64,000 bases of DNA, taken from NCBI GenBank assembly GCA_016125585.1, contig WGLL01000005.1, forward strand, positions 620,001 through 684,000, written 5' to 3'. The DNA comes from Caulobacter sp. (GTDB lineage Bacteria; Pseudomonadota; Alphaproteobacteria; Caulobacterales; Caulobacteraceae). The translations under genes were made by a program, and so were the position numbers. Under the pieces are notes generated by a model. That model was given only the letters and a program-made list of their open reading frames with translations, was not told where the DNA came from and made no database searches. Of the stretch, positions 1 to 9,254 are shown piece after piece (the stretch's first letter is position 1; every line of letters begins with the position of its first letter).

Positions 1-1
1 G

Positions 2-469
2 ACCCCGGTGGTCAACGGCAAGTTCCTGTTCCTGGTGCTGCAGGGCGTGCTGCAGGCCGGAGCCATCTTCCTGGTCGCCCAGGTCATCTACGACATTCCG
101 GTGCGGGCCAATCTGGTCCCCTGGCTGGTGACCAGCATCGCCGCCGCCGCCTGCGCCGGCGGCCTGGCCCTGGGGGTGGTGTCGCTGTCGCGCACCCGCG
201 ACCAGGCGCAGATGGTCTCGACCTTCCTGATCCTGGTGCTGGCGGCGGTTGGCGGCAGCATGGTGCCGCGCTTCCTGATGCCGCCCTGGCTGCAGACCCT
301 GGGCTGGTTCACGCCCCACGCCTGGGCCATCGACGCCTATCATGCGCTGCTTTGGCGCGACGCCGACTGGACAACGTTGTATCCTGCCTGGCTCGTGCTC
401 CTCGGGGTCGGCATCGCCGGCCTGCTGGTGGCGCACATCACAACCCGCCTCGTCAGGCGTCAGACATGA
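2..469 (+). CDS. ABC-2 type transporter permease, C-terminal part (cut by window start)
   Basis: The reading frame is open from the first bases, so the gene begins upstream and only about the last 155 residues are visible. They form several hydrophobic membrane segments and end in a short basic tail. The segment with VPRFLMPPWL followed by TPHAWAIDAY looks like the late part of ABC-2 permeases (PF01061/PF12698 type), where the last helices follow a PxW-rich loop. By family it would be the membrane subunit of an ABC exporter; substrate unknown. Its stop overlaps the ATG of the next gene (ATGA), suggesting co-transcription with crtZ. The ATPase partner would lie upstream, outside the window. 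Confidence 0.75.
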   Translation, partial: TPVVNGKFLFLVLQGVLQAGAIFLVAQVIYDIPVRANLVPWLVTSIAAAACAGGLALGVVSLSRTRDQAQMVSTFLILVLAAVGGSMVPRFLMPPWLQTLGWFTPHAWAIDAYHALLWRDADWTTLYPAWLVLLGVGIAGLLVAHITTRLVRRQT

Positions 470-942
470 TCCAGCTGCTGGTCTATATCGCGCTCTACCT
501 CGGCTCCGTGGTCTTCATGGAGGGCTTCGCCTGGGTGATGCACCGCTATGTCATGCACGGCTGGGGCTGGGTATGGCACCGCTCGCACCATGAGCCGCGC
601 ACCGGGCCCTTCGAACTCAATGACCTGTTCGCCGTGGTGTTTGCCGCCCCGGCCATCTTCGCCATTTATTTCGGGGTGCATGGAACGCCCTGGCTGCTGC
701 CGGTCGGATTGGGCATCACCACCTACGGGGCGATCTATTTCCTGTTCCACGACGGCCTGGTCCACCGGCGCTTCGTCATGCCCCGCCCGAGGAGCGCCTA
801 CTGGAAGCGGCTGATCCAGGCGCACCGCTTTCACCACGCCGTGCACACCAGGGAGGGCGCGGTCTCCTTCGGCTTTCTGATGGCCCCGGACGTTCGCAAG
901 CTGAAGGCCGAACTGGCCCGGAGAGGCGTGCAGACCGAGTAG
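466..942 (+). CDS. crtZ: CrtZ-type beta-carotene hydroxylase
   Basis: This 158-residue membrane protein matches the non-heme di-iron fatty acid hydroxylase superfamily. Histidine clusters HRYVMHG, HRSHHE, FHDGLVH and HRFHHAVH supply the usual iron ligands, and the length fits bacterial CrtZ (about 160 aa). CrtZ enzymes hydroxylate the beta-ionone rings of beta-carotene to give zeaxanthin in the inner membrane. The ATG at 466 overlaps the stop of the ABC permease; an in-frame start at 352 would lie inside that gene and is rejected. No other carotenoid gene is visible, so the pathway lies elsewhere. Family assignment is firm; the exact substrate is inferred. Confidence 0.85.
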   Translation: MIQLLVYIALYLGSVVFMEGFAWVMHRYVMHGWGWVWHRSHHEPRTGPFELNDLFAVVFAAPAIFAIYFGVHGTPWLLPVGLGITTYGAIYFLFHDGLVHRRFVMPRPRSAYWKRLIQAHRFHHAVHTREGAVSFGFLMAPDVRKLKAELARRGVQTE

Positions 943-1005
943 GTTCAGGCTGGCCGCTGATGACGCCCCTTGACCGGCCGGGCGGCGCGCCCCATTCCTC
1001 CACGC

Positions 1006-1411
1006 GGATCAGATGGCCGGGCGGTCGCGGCGCGCAAGCGTCGAGGAAAGTCCGGGCTCCACGGTGACAAGGCGGCGGGTAACGCCCGCCGGGGGCGACC
1101 CCAGGGATAGCGCCACAGAAAGCAAACCGCCTTCGGCCTCGGTCGTCGGTAAGGGTGAAAGGGTGGGGTAAGAGCCCACCGCGGGCCTGGTGACAGGTCC
1201 GGCATGGCAAGCCCCGCCTGGAGCAAGACCGAATAGGGGCGCCGGGCCTGATAAGTCCGTCTTCGGACGGATACTTCCGGCAGGACCGTCTCCGGTCCGA
1301 GGCGCCCGGGTTGGTCGCGAGAACCGTCCCGCAAGGGCCGGTCCAGAGGAATGATCGTCGCCCGCGCCTTCGGGAGCGGGAACAGAACCCGGCTTACAGG
1401 CCATCTGATCC
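1006..1411 (+). ncRNA. rnpB: RNase P RNA (class A)
   Basis: The ends pair as helix P1: GGATCAGATGGCC at 1006-1018 is complementary to GGCCATCTGATCC at 1399-1411. Inside are the conserved class A elements: GAGGAAAGTCCGGGCTCC near 1042 (P4/CR-I), ACAGAAAGCAAACCGCC near 1114, a GGTAAGGGTGAAAGGGTGGGGTAAGAG-like core near 1148 (written here as a description), AGAGGAATGATCG near 1345 and ACAGAACCCGGCTTAC near 1382. About 406 nt is a normal length. The RNA is the catalytic subunit that matures tRNA 5' ends. Protein ORFs on both strands here are shadows of the structured RNA. Confidence 0.95.
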
Positions 1412-1513
1412 ATTCTGTCCAAGCGGTCCGTTGCGCGCGGCGACGCCCCCGGCGTTGCCCGGAGGCTCCCCACAATACTTAACAGGTTCCATGTATGTTC
1501 TGTTGATGGTTCA

Positions 1514-1562
1514 GATTCATTAACCAAACAGCCAAACAATCGCGTTGAATCTGCGATGAATC
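1514..1562. promoter_or_regulatory. Cluster of three GANTC (CcrM/GcrA) sites in the dcw leader
   Basis: GATTC occurs at 1514-1518 and GAATC at 1547-1551 and 1558-1562, all between rnpB and mraZ. GANTC is the CcrM methylation site in alphaproteobacteria, and GcrA activates promoters carrying it. A TTAACC CtrA-like half-site at 1520-1525 adjoins the first copy. The stretch is AT-rich compared with its surroundings, as expected for a promoter. I infer cell-cycle-tuned transcription of the dcw cluster; no clear -35/-10 pair could be assigned. Confidence 0.5.
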
Positions 1563-1580
1563 TTTTCTTGAGGCATTGCG

Positions 1581-1615
1581 TCCCATTGTTTCCCAGCTGG
1601 TCCCATGTTAACCCA
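1581..1615 (-). promoter_or_regulatory. MraZ operator: four TGGG-type repeats at 10-bp spacing
   Basis: TCCCA begins at 1581, 1591 and 1601, and ACCCA at 1611. Read on the minus strand this is three TGGGA and one TGGGT, each separated by exactly 5 nt. MraZ is known to bind direct TGGGN repeats with 5-nt spacers upstream of its own gene and to control dcw transcription. The array ends about 75 nt before the chosen mraZ start. Spacing and motif match the known operator closely. Confidence 0.8.
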
Positions 1616-1688
1616 AAATCACTGAGCGCGGGGTTGCGCCGGGATGATTTTCGGGCTGGTCCTCCGGGACGGACAGGGCAGGGGCGCG

Positions 1689-2156
1689 GTGTTCTTCTCG
1701 ACCTTCGAGAAACAGCTGGATGCGAAACGGCGCCTTGGGGTGCCGATGGAGTTTCGCGCCGCCCTGTCGGGCCTGTTCGACGGCGTCTTCTGTTTTCCCT
1801 CCATCGAGTTCGACTGCATCGAGGGTGGCGGCAAGGCGTTGTTCGACCGTTACCAGGCGCTGATCGACGAACTGCCCTTCGGCGACCCGCTTCGCTCGGA
1901 CCTGGAATTCTCCATTCATGGCGGCCTGGCGCGGATGGCCTTCGACGACGCCGGCCGGGTCACCCTGCCGGCGGCGCTGTGCGATCAGTTCGGCCTGACC
2001 GACTGGGTGGTGATCGTCGGCCTTGGCGAGCGGTTTCAGATCTGGTCGCGGGAGGCGTTTCAGGCCCGGAGGGCCGCGGCCCGCGAGGGCGCGCGAGAGG
2101 GGCTGGCCGCGCTGCGGGCCGCCCAGAGGGCGCAGAAGCTGGGGCAGGCCGGATGA
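1689..2156 (+). CDS. mraZ: Transcriptional regulator MraZ
   Basis: This 155-residue protein opens with the family signature [16 protein letters not shown] and has a second AbrB-like half with [18 protein letters not shown], so two SpoVT/AbrB-type domains are present. MraZ is the first gene of dcw clusters and an autoregulator that binds the repeats seen just upstream. The GTG at 1689 is chosen because family members begin one or two residues before the FFSTFEKQ motif and an AGGGG lies just upstream. An ATG at 1644 would add 15 residues with no family counterpart. The C-terminal tail is rich in Ala, Arg and Gln. Its stop overlaps the rsmH ATG by 4 nt. Confidence 0.93.
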   Translation: MFFSTFEKQLDAKRRLGVPMEFRAALSGLFDGVFCFPSIEFDCIEGGGKALFDRYQALIDELPFGDPLRSDLEFSIHGGLARMAFDDAGRVTLPAALCDQFGLTDWVVIVGLGERFQIWSREAFQARRAAAREGAREGLAALRAAQRAQKLGQAG

Positions 2157-3097
2157 CCCCGCCGGAGGCGCCCCACATCTCGGTCATGTTGCCAGAGGTG
2201 CTGGACGCCCTCTCGGCCAGGCCCAGTGAAACCATTGTTGACGGCACCTTCGGCGCCGGCGGCTACAGCCGCGCCATTCTCGAAACCGGCGCCTCGGTCG
2301 TGGCCTTCGACCGCGATCCCACCGCCCGCCGCTTCGCCGCGCCGCTTGAGGCCGGGGGTCGCTTCCGGCTGATCGAGGATCGCTTCTCCGCGATGGCGGA
2401 CGTCCTGGGCGAAGGCTCCGTCGACGGAGTCGCCCTGGATCTGGGCGTCTCCTCGATGCAGCTGGATGAGGCCGATCGCGGCTTTTCCTTCATGCGCGAC
2501 GGTCCACTGGACATGCGGATGGGCGCCGATGGGCCGACCGCCGCCGACCTGGTCAACACCCTGGAAAAGGAAGAGCTGGCGCGGATCTTCTTCGTCTATG
2601 GCGAGGAGCGGGAAAGCCGCCGCGTCGCCAGCTTCATCCTGCGCCGTCGCGCCGAACAGCCCTTCACCCGCACGCTGGATCTGGCCGAGGTGATCGAGCG
2701 GGCGCTGGGCGGGCGTCGTGGCGCCAAGACCCATCCCGCGACCAAGAGCTTCCAGGGTTTGCGGATCGCGGTGAACGAGGAACTCAGCGAGCTGGAGGCG
2801 GGTCTCCTGGCGGCGGAGAGGGTGCTCAAGGTTGGCGGGCGGCTGGCGGTGGTCACCTTCCATTCGCTGGAGGACCGCATCGTCAAGGCGTTCCTGGCCG
2901 AACGCTCCGGCCGCATGCCGGGCGGTTCGCGTCATGCGCCGCCGCGCGAGGCCGGCGCGCCCGCCTCGTTCAGGCTGATCTTCAACGGCGCCCGCCAGGC
3001 CAGCGACGCGGAGTCGGCGGTCAATCCGCGTTCCCGGTCTGCCAAGCTGCGGGCCGCCGTGCGCACCGAGGCGCCCGTCTGGAGGGCCGCCGCATGA
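2153..3097 (+). CDS. rsmH: 16S rRNA (cytosine(1402)-N(4))-methyltransferase
   Basis: RsmH (MraW) methylates N4 of C1402 in the ribosomal P site. The 314-residue product is of normal length and has the SAM-binding motif [15 protein letters not shown] near residues 29-43, followed by [18 protein letters not shown] and [10 protein letters not shown], all characteristic of the family. The ATG at 2153 overlaps the mraZ stop; a longer in-frame extension upstream runs through mraZ and is not real. It sits in its canonical place between mraZ and ftsL, with a further 4-nt overlap into ftsL. Confidence 0.97.
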   Translation: MTPPEAPHISVMLPEVLDALSARPSETIVDGTFGAGGYSRAILETGASVVAFDRDPTARRFAAPLEAGGRFRLIEDRFSAMADVLGEGSVDGVALDLGVSSMQLDEADRGFSFMRDGPLDMRMGADGPTAADLVNTLEKEELARIFFVYGEERESRRVASFILRRRAEQPFTRTLDLAEVIERALGGRRGAKTHPATKSFQGLRIAVNEELSELEAGLLAAERVLKVGGRLAVVTFHSLEDRIVKAFLAERSGRMPGGSRHAPPREAGAPASFRLIFNGARQASDAESAVNPRSRSAKLRAAVRTEAPVWRAAA

Positions 3098-3540
3098 TCG
3101 CCGGCCTGTTCAATCACCGCACCCGCGGGTTTCGCACCATCAACATCCTGGCCTTCGCCGCCCTGGCCGTCCTGGCCCTGGTGGTCAATCTGGCCAAGGC
3201 CTATGCGGGCCGGGAGGTGCGGGAGATCGCCCGCACCGAACGCAACATCCGCGAGGAAGACAAGCGCATCCGCCTGCTGAAGGCCGAGGTGGCGCACCTG
3301 GAGCAACCCGAACGGCTCCAACGGCTGGCCAAGAGCGTATTGGGCATGGGGCCGCTGTCGGCGACTCGCGAGGGAGACATCGAAAGCCTGCATGCCGTCG
3401 CCGTCGGCGCCACGCCCGCCGGACCGGTGGCTACGCCGGCCGCCCGCGGGCCGGAAATCGAAGAGGAAGACGGTCCGGTGGTCGCCGAGATCGACGACGC
3501 CGCCAAGCTTGGTCCCAGCCCCTCGGAGACGGGTCAATGA
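3094..3540 (+). CDS. ftsL: Cell division protein FtsL
   Basis: FtsL is a small bitopic divisome protein that pairs with FtsB/DivIC and links early division proteins to FtsW-FtsI. The 148-residue product has a short cytoplasmic N-terminus, one membrane helix near residues 16-34, and a charged coiled coil near 40-72 rich in E, K, R and L. A Pro/Ala/Glu-rich acidic tail follows from about residue 105, longer than in E. coli FtsL (121 aa). Position between rsmH and ftsI, and overlaps with both, support the call more than sequence conservation, which is low in this family. Confidence 0.88.
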   Translation: MIAGLFNHRTRGFRTINILAFAALAVLALVVNLAKAYAGREVREIARTERNIREEDKRIRLLKAEVAHLEQPERLQRLAKSVLGMGPLSATREGDIESLHAVAVGATPAGPVATPAARGPEIEEEDGPVVAEIDDAAKLGPSPSETGQ

Positions 3541-5270
3541 GCCTAGCCAACCTGTCGCCGCATCGCTACCCCCGCTTGATCCGCTGGGCCATCGACTGGC
3601 TGTGGAAGATCGAGCACGCGTTCGAGCGCGCCAAGGCCTCGGGCCGGCCCGAGGACGACGCCCGGGTCCGCATCCTGGTGGTGCTGGTGTTCTTCGCGGT
3701 TCTGTTCGGCATGATCGGCGGCGGCGCCATCTTCGCCGCGGTGTTTTCAGACGCCGGCAAGCACCATGGCGGCGGCGGCCTGCCGCTGACCGCCAAGGCG
3801 GACCTGGTTGACCGCAACGGCCAGCTGCTGGCGGTCAACCTTACCCACTACAGCCTGTTTCTCGATCCGGGCGACGTGTGGAACCGGGCGGAAACCCGCA
3901 AGGCCCTGCTGACTCGCGTTCCGGGCCTGAAGGCGTCGAAGTTCAACGACGTCATGGACGGCCGCAAGCGCCGGGTCCTGGTTGAAGGCCTGACCCCCGA
4001 TGTTCGCGAAAGCATCCACGACCTGGGTCTGCCCGGGATCAGCTTCGAGGAAACGCCCCGCCGCATCTATCCGATGGGGCCGCTGGCGGCGCATCTGGTC
4101 GGCTTCGCCGACCCGTGGGGCAAGGGCCTGCAGGGCGCCGAGCGCGGTCTGCAGGACCAGCTTCGCGACGGCTATCTCAACAACCAGCCGGTCTCGCTGT
4201 CGATCGACGTGCGGGTGCAGGCGGCGCTGGAGGAAGAGCTGGCCAATGCGGTGGCCGAGTTCCACCCCAAGGGCGCGGTCGGGCTGGTGACCAACATCCA
4301 CACCGGCGAAATCATCGCCATGGCCAGCCTGCCGGAGTTCGATCCCAACCGGGCCAGCAAATACAGCGAGGATGAGCGCAAGAACCGGGCGACAGCCCAG
4401 CTCTACGAAATGGGCTCGACCTTCAAGGCCTTCACTGTCGCTATCGGGCTCGACACCGGCATCGCCAACCTCGACTCCACCTATGACGCCCGCACGCCGC
4501 TGAAGATGGGCTACCGCACCATCCACGACTATCACGGCACCAATCGCATCCTCACCCTGGGCGAGGTGTTCAACCACAGTTCCAACATCGGCACCGCAAA
4601 GCTGGCGCTGGGCATCGGGGTCGACAAGCTGAAGTCCTACTACGACGCCCTGGGGCTGACCCGGCGGCCGCAGCTGGAAATCTTCGAGACCGCGCAGCCG
4701 CTGACTCCCCGCGACTGGAACGACGACGCCCTGGCCAGCGTCTCCTTCGGCCACGGCATCAACGTCACGCCGCTGGCCCTGGCCCAGGCCATGGGTTGCC
4801 TGCTCAATGGCGGCACCCTGGTGCCCCTGACCATTCTCAAACGGCCGGCCGGCTATCAGGGCGAGGCGCCCCGGGTCGTGTCGGTCGACACCTCCCGGGC
4901 CATGCTCAAGATCATGCGCGGCAATGTCGTCGAGGGCACCGGCCGCAAGGCCGACGCCATCGGCCTGTCGGTCGGCGGCAAGACCGGCACCGGCGAAAAG
5001 TATGATCCGGCCATTCGCGGCTACAGCAACACCCGACAGGTCGCCTCCTTCGCCGCTGTCTTCCCGACTGACGGGCCCATCGAGGCGCCGCGCTACTTCG
5101 TTCTGGTGCTGCTGGACGAACCGACCGGCGGGGCCCGCACCGGCGGTCTCGTCGCGGCGCCCGCCGTTGGCCGGGTGATCGACCGCAGCGCCCGCTTCCT
5201 GGGCATTCCGCGGCAGATGGAACACACGCAATTCGACATCGCCGCCGTTCGTCCGAGGCCCGCCCTGTGA
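3537..5270 (+). CDS. ftsI: Peptidoglycan D,D-transpeptidase FtsI (PBP3)
   Basis: FtsI is the class B penicillin-binding protein that cross-links septal peptidoglycan together with FtsW. The 577-residue product has a cytoplasmic segment of about 45 residues, one membrane anchor near 46-69, a pedestal domain with RRIYPMG near 176, and the transpeptidase domain with all three catalytic motifs: STFK at 294-297 (nucleophile Ser294), SSN at 348-350 and KTG at 482-484. The FGHG motif near 404 is also present. It overlaps ftsL and murE by 4 nt each. Confidence 0.97.
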   Translation: MSLANLSPHRYPRLIRWAIDWLWKIEHAFERAKASGRPEDDARVRILVVLVFFAVLFGMIGGGAIFAAVFSDAGKHHGGGGLPLTAKADLVDRNGQLLAVNLTHYSLFLDPGDVWNRAETRKALLTRVPGLKASKFNDVMDGRKRRVLVEGLTPDVRESIHDLGLPGISFEETPRRIYPMGPLAAHLVGFADPWGKGLQGAERGLQDQLRDGYLNNQPVSLSIDVRVQAALEEELANAVAEFHPKGAVGLVTNIHTGEIIAMASLPEFDPNRASKYSEDERKNRATAQLYEMGSTFKAFTVAIGLDTGIANLDSTYDARTPLKMGYRTIHDYHGTNRILTLGEVFNHSSNIGTAKLALGIGVDKLKSYYDALGLTRRPQLEIFETAQPLTPRDWNDDALASVSFGHGINVTPLALAQAMGCLLNGGTLVPLTILKRPAGYQGEAPRVVSVDTSRAMLKIMRGNVVEGTGRKADAIGLSVGGKTGTGEKYDPAIRGYSNTRQVASFAAVFPTDGPIEAPRYFVLVLLDEPTGGARTGGLVAAPAVGRVIDRSARFLGIPRQMEHTQFDIAAVRPRPAL

Positions 5271-6739
5271 CCGTCCTCAGCGACATCATCGGCCGTCCGG
5301 TCTCGCCCGATCCGGAGATCACGGGGGTCACCGCCGACAGCCGCAAGGTCAAGCCGGGCTTTCTGTTCGCGGCCCTGCCGGGATCGCGCGCCGACGGCCG
5401 CAGTTTCATTCCGACGGCCCTGGAGGCGGGGGCGGTCGCGGTGCTGGCGCCCGACGACGTGGATGGCCTGACGGTTCCCGTCGTGCATGCCGGCGACCTG
5501 CGGCGGGCCTATGCCCTCGCCGCCGCCCGCTTCTGGGGCCGGCAACCGGCGACCTGCGTCGCCATCACCGGCACCAACGGCAAGACCTCCATCGCCACCT
5601 TCTGCCGCCAGATGTTCCGCGCCCTCGGACACAAGGCCGCCAGCATGGGCACGCTCGGGGTGGTCGTCTCGGCGCCCGGTGCGGCGGACCTGTCGCTGAC
5701 GCCGCCCGGCCTGACCACGCCCGACGCGGCGGACGTCGCCGAACTCATGGCCCGGATGGCGGAGATGGGCGTGACCCATGTCGCCCTTGAAGCCTCGTCC
5801 CACGGGATCGATCAGCGGCGGCTCGATGGCGTCACCCTGACCGCGGCGGGTTTCACCAACTTCACACAGGATCACCTCGACTATCACGGCACCATGGGCG
5901 CCTATCGCGCCGCCAAGCTGCGGCTGTTCGAGACCTTGCTCCCCAGCGGATCCACCGCCGTGCTCAACGCCGACAGCGACGCCTTTCCGGCCTTCGCCGC
6001 CGCGGCCGTCGGCCATGGCCACGCCATCCTGTCGACCGGCGCGACCGGCGAGGGCCTGCGCCTGGTCGATCGCGTTCTGACCCCGGAGGGCCAGACGCTG
6101 ACGATCGGATATCAGGGGCGGGACTACCGTGTCCGGCTGCCGCTGGCCGGCGACTTCCAGGCCGACAACGCCCTGATCGCGGCGGGTCTCTGCATGGCGG
6201 CCGGCGAAGAACCGGCGGCGGTGTTCGCGGCGCTGGAAGCCCTCGAAGGCGCGCCGGGCCGGATGCAGCGGGTCGGAACCGGGCCGCGCGGCGGCGAGGT
6301 CTATGTCGACTACGCCCATACGCCCGATGGACTGGAAACCCTGCTCAAGGCCCTGCGGCCGCATGTGCAGGGCAAGCTGATCGCCGTCTTCGGGGCCGGG
6401 GGCGATCGCGACGCCGGAAAGCGTCCGATCATGGGCGAGATCGCCGCCCGGCTGGCGGACGTCGCCATCGTCACCGACGACAATCCGCGGTCCGAAGACC
6501 CTGCCGTCATCCGCGCCGCCATCCTGTCCGCCGCGCCGGGCGCCCGCGAGGTGGGAGATCGCCGCGCCGCCATCCGCGCGGGCGTGGCCCTGCTGGAGGC
6601 CGGCGACCTGCTGGCCATCGCCGGCAAGGGCCATGAACAGGGCCAGATCGTCGCCGGCGTGGTGCACCCGTTCGACGACGTTGCGGAGGCCGCCGCCGCG
6701 CTCGGTGAGGCGGCGTCAGGCGCGGGAGGGGCGGCATGA
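5267..6739 (+). CDS. murE: UDP-MurNAc-L-Ala-D-Glu:meso-diaminopimelate ligase
   Basis: MurE adds the third stem residue to the cytoplasmic peptidoglycan precursor. The 490-residue product has the Mur ligase N-domain, the ATP loop TGTNGKTS at 101-108, the central-domain motif NFTQDHLDYHGT, and a C-terminal domain with DNPRSEDP. The DNPR motif selects meso-diaminopimelate over lysine, which fits a Gram-negative wall. The start is GTG at 5267, overlapping the ftsI stop; the stop overlaps the murF start. Confidence 0.97.
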   Translation: MTVLSDIIGRPVSPDPEITGVTADSRKVKPGFLFAALPGSRADGRSFIPTALEAGAVAVLAPDDVDGLTVPVVHAGDLRRAYALAAARFWGRQPATCVAITGTNGKTSIATFCRQMFRALGHKAASMGTLGVVVSAPGAADLSLTPPGLTTPDAADVAELMARMAEMGVTHVALEASSHGIDQRRLDGVTLTAAGFTNFTQDHLDYHGTMGAYRAAKLRLFETLLPSGSTAVLNADSDAFPAFAAAAVGHGHAILSTGATGEGLRLVDRVLTPEGQTLTIGYQGRDYRVRLPLAGDFQADNALIAAGLCMAAGEEPAAVFAALEALEGAPGRMQRVGTGPRGGEVYVDYAHTPDGLETLLKALRPHVQGKLIAVFGAGGDRDAGKRPIMGEIAARLADVAIVTDDNPRSEDPAVIRAAILSAAPGAREVGDRRAAIRAGVALLEAGDLLAIAGKGHEQGQIVAGVVHPFDDVAEAAAALGEAASGAGGAA

Positions 6740-8124
6740 GCGAGCCGCTCTGGACATCCGCCGCCATCGCGGCCGCGACGGGCGGCGTCGCCAGCGAGGA
6801 TTTTGCGGTCAACGGCGTCTCCATCGACAGCCGCGCCATTGAGGCGGGGGATCTGTTCGTCGCCCTCGCCGGCGTGCGGGATGGTCACGACTTCGCCGCC
6901 AAGGCCATCGCCGACGGAGCGGCCGGGGTGCTGGCCAGCAAGCCGGTCGATGGTCCCAACGTTCGGGGGGCCGACACCCTGCGCGCGCTCGAGGCCCTGG
7001 GTGTTGCGGCGCGGGATCGCTCCAGCGCCCGCCGCTGCGCCGTCACCGGCTCGGTCGGCAAGACCAGCGTGACCCAGGCCATCGCCGCCGGACTGGCCCT
7101 GGCCGGCCGCGCGCACACCTCGGTCAAGAGCTACAACAACCATATCGGCGTACCCCTGACCCTGGCCCGCATGCCCCGGGCGACCGAGCGGGCGGTGTTC
7201 GAGATCGGCATGAACCACGCGGGCGAGATCACGCCGCTGTCGCGGTTCGTGCGCCCGCAGGCGGTGGCCATCACCACCGTCGGACCAGTCCACATCGAGA
7301 ACTTTTCCGATGGCGAGGCGGGCGTCGCCCGGGCCAAGGCGGAAATCTTTGACGGCATCGAGCCGGACGGCGTGGCTGTGCTCAACGCCGACAACAGATG
7401 GTTCGATCTGCTGGCCGACCGCGCCCGCAACGCCGGCGCCCGGGTGCTGTCCTTTGGCGCCGCAGCGGGCGCCGACGCGCGGCTGACAGGGTTTGAGGTG
7501 GAAGGCCAGCGCGCCCGGGTTTCGGCCACGATGCATGGCCAGCCGCTGACCTTCGACCTGCTGCAGACGGGACATCACTGGGGTCTCAACAGCCTCTGCG
7601 CCTTGTTGATGCTGGAAGCGATGGACGTGGAGCGCCCCACCGCGCTGGCGGCGCTGGGGGCCTTCCAGCCGCTGGCCGGACGCGGCGCCGAACGGGTCGT
7701 CCACCGGCCCGGCGCGCCCTTCACCCTTATCGACGAAAGCTACAACGCCAATCCGCTGTCGATGATCGCCGGGTTCCGCACCCTTGGCGCCCGCAAGGTG
7801 CAGGGGCGGCGCATTGTCGCCCTCACCGACATGCTCGAACTGGGCCCGGACGGGCCCGGCATGCACGCCGCCCTCGCAGAGCCGATTGAAGAAGCCGCCA
7901 TCGATCTGGTCTTCCTGGCCGGACCCTTGATGAAATCCCTGTGGGAGGCCCTTCCGGCGACTCGCCGGGGCGGCTACGCGGAAACGGCGGCGGAACTGGC
8001 GCCGCTTGTGGCCCTGGCGCTGGAGCCGGGGGACGTGGTGATGGTCAAGGGTTCGAACGGGTCCCGCGCGGCCCAGGTCGCGGCTGCGTTGAGCGCGCTC
8101 GACAGCGCCGGAGGGGGCGTCTGA
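6736..8124 (+). CDS. murF: UDP-MurNAc-tripeptide:D-Ala-D-Ala ligase
   Basis: MurF attaches the D-Ala-D-Ala dipeptide made by Ddl, finishing the UDP-MurNAc-pentapeptide. The 462 residues carry the N-terminal substrate domain with VSIDSRAI, the ATP loop TGSVGKTS at 104-111, the central motif [10 protein letters not shown], and [11 protein letters not shown] in the C-terminal domain. The ATG at 6736 overlaps murE by 4 nt. The stop TGA shares its A with the mraY ATG, so the two are translationally coupled. Confidence 0.97.
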   Translation: MSEPLWTSAAIAAATGGVASEDFAVNGVSIDSRAIEAGDLFVALAGVRDGHDFAAKAIADGAAGVLASKPVDGPNVRGADTLRALEALGVAARDRSSARRCAVTGSVGKTSVTQAIAAGLALAGRAHTSVKSYNNHIGVPLTLARMPRATERAVFEIGMNHAGEITPLSRFVRPQAVAITTVGPVHIENFSDGEAGVARAKAEIFDGIEPDGVAVLNADNRWFDLLADRARNAGARVLSFGAAAGADARLTGFEVEGQRARVSATMHGQPLTFDLLQTGHHWGLNSLCALLMLEAMDVERPTALAALGAFQPLAGRGAERVVHRPGAPFTLIDESYNANPLSMIAGFRTLGARKVQGRRIVALTDMLELGPDGPGMHAALAEPIEEAAIDLVFLAGPLMKSLWEALPATRRGGYAETAAELAPLVALALEPGDVVMVKGSNGSRAAQVAAALSALDSAGGGV

Positions 8125-9236
8125 TGCTGTATCTTCTCTATCAGTTCCTGACCGATCACCGGGACGTCTTCCCGGCGCTCAACCTGTTCAAATACCTGAG
8201 TTTTCGCTCGGGCATGGCGCTGGTCACCGGCTTCATTGTCGCCGTGGCCATGGGCAGCCGCTTCATCCGCTGGATGAAGACCAAGCAGGGCAAGGGGCAG
8301 CCGATCCGCACCGACGGACCGGAGCGCCACGTCCTGGAGAAGGCCGGCACCCCGACCATGGGCGGCTTCATGATCCTGGCCGGCCTGACGGTCGGCACCC
8401 TGCTGTGGGCGGACCTGAGCAACATCCATGTCTGGGTCGTGTTGTTCGTCACCGCCTCCTACGGCGTGCTCGGGTTCCTGGACGACTACGCCAAGGTGAC
8501 CAAACAGACCTCGGCCGGCGTCTCCGGCCGCATGAAGCTGTTTATCCAGACGGTGGTCGCCGTCGCCGCCGTGGCGGCGCTGATCCTGTTCGCGCCGGTC
8601 TCGCCGGAGACGCCCAATCTCTCGACCTCGGTGGCCTTCCCGGTGTTCAAGCGGCTGCTGGTCGATCTGTGGTGGTTCTATCTGATCTTCGCCGGGGTGG
8701 TGATCGTCGGGGCCTCGAACGCGGTGAACCTGACCGACGGGCTGGACGGCCTGGCCATCATGCCGGTGATGATCGCCGCCGCCGCCTTTGGCTTGATCGC
8801 CTACCTCGTCGGCAACTTCGTGTTCTCGGAATATCTGCAGGTCCATTTCGTGCCCGGCGCCGGGGAGCTGTCGGTGTTCTGCGCCAGCATCATCGGCGCG
8901 GGCATGGGCTTTCTCTGGTACAACGCCCCGCCGGCCAAGATCTTCATGGGCGACACCGGCTCCCTGGCCCTGGGCGGCGCCCTCGGCGCCGTGGCCGTGG
9001 CCACCAAGCATGAGATCGTGCTGGGCATCGTCGGCGGCCTGTTCGTCGTCGAGGCCCTGTCGGTGATGATCCAGGTCTTCTACTTCAAGCGGACCGGCAA
9101 GCGCATCTTCCTGATGGCCCCGATCCATCACCACTTCGAGAAGCTGGGCTGGGCGGAATCGACCGTCGTCATCCGCTTCTGGATCGTCGCCCTGATCCTG
9201 GCCTTCATCGGCCTTTCGACCCTCAAGCTGAGATAG
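8124..9236 (+). CDS. mraY: Phospho-N-acetylmuramoyl-pentapeptide transferase
   Basis: MraY transfers phospho-MurNAc-pentapeptide to undecaprenyl phosphate, making lipid I in the inner membrane. The 370-residue product is polytopic with about ten membrane helices. Catalytic signatures are present: DDYAK near 120-124, [23 protein letters not shown] and the cytoplasmic HHHFE loop. The ATG at 8124 matches the usual family N-terminus (MLYLL); in-frame upstream codons lie inside murF and are not used. The gap to murD is 18 nt and contains a strong GGAGG ribosome site. Confidence 0.97.
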   Translation: MLYLLYQFLTDHRDVFPALNLFKYLSFRSGMALVTGFIVAVAMGSRFIRWMKTKQGKGQPIRTDGPERHVLEKAGTPTMGGFMILAGLTVGTLLWADLSNIHVWVVLFVTASYGVLGFLDDYAKVTKQTSAGVSGRMKLFIQTVVAVAAVAALILFAPVSPETPNLSTSVAFPVFKRLLVDLWWFYLIFAGVVIVGASNAVNLTDGLDGLAIMPVMIAAAAFGLIAYLVGNFVFSEYLQVHFVPGAGELSVFCASIIGAGMGFLWYNAPPAKIFMGDTGSLALGGALGAVAVATKHEIVLGIVGGLFVVEALSVMIQVFYFKRTGKRIFLMAPIHHHFEKLGWAESTVVIRFWIVALILAFIGLSTLKLR

Positions 9237-9254
9237 GGGAGGCAGGACCGCGCC

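Noticed and set aside
1006-1539. Several ORFs on both strands over rnpB
   Set aside because: The region is RNase P RNA, supported by P1 pairing and conserved core elements.
1556-2152. N-terminal extension of rsmH back to 1556
   Set aside because: The extension lies over mraZ and its operator, and RsmH proteins start just before the VMLPEV motif at 2153 onward.
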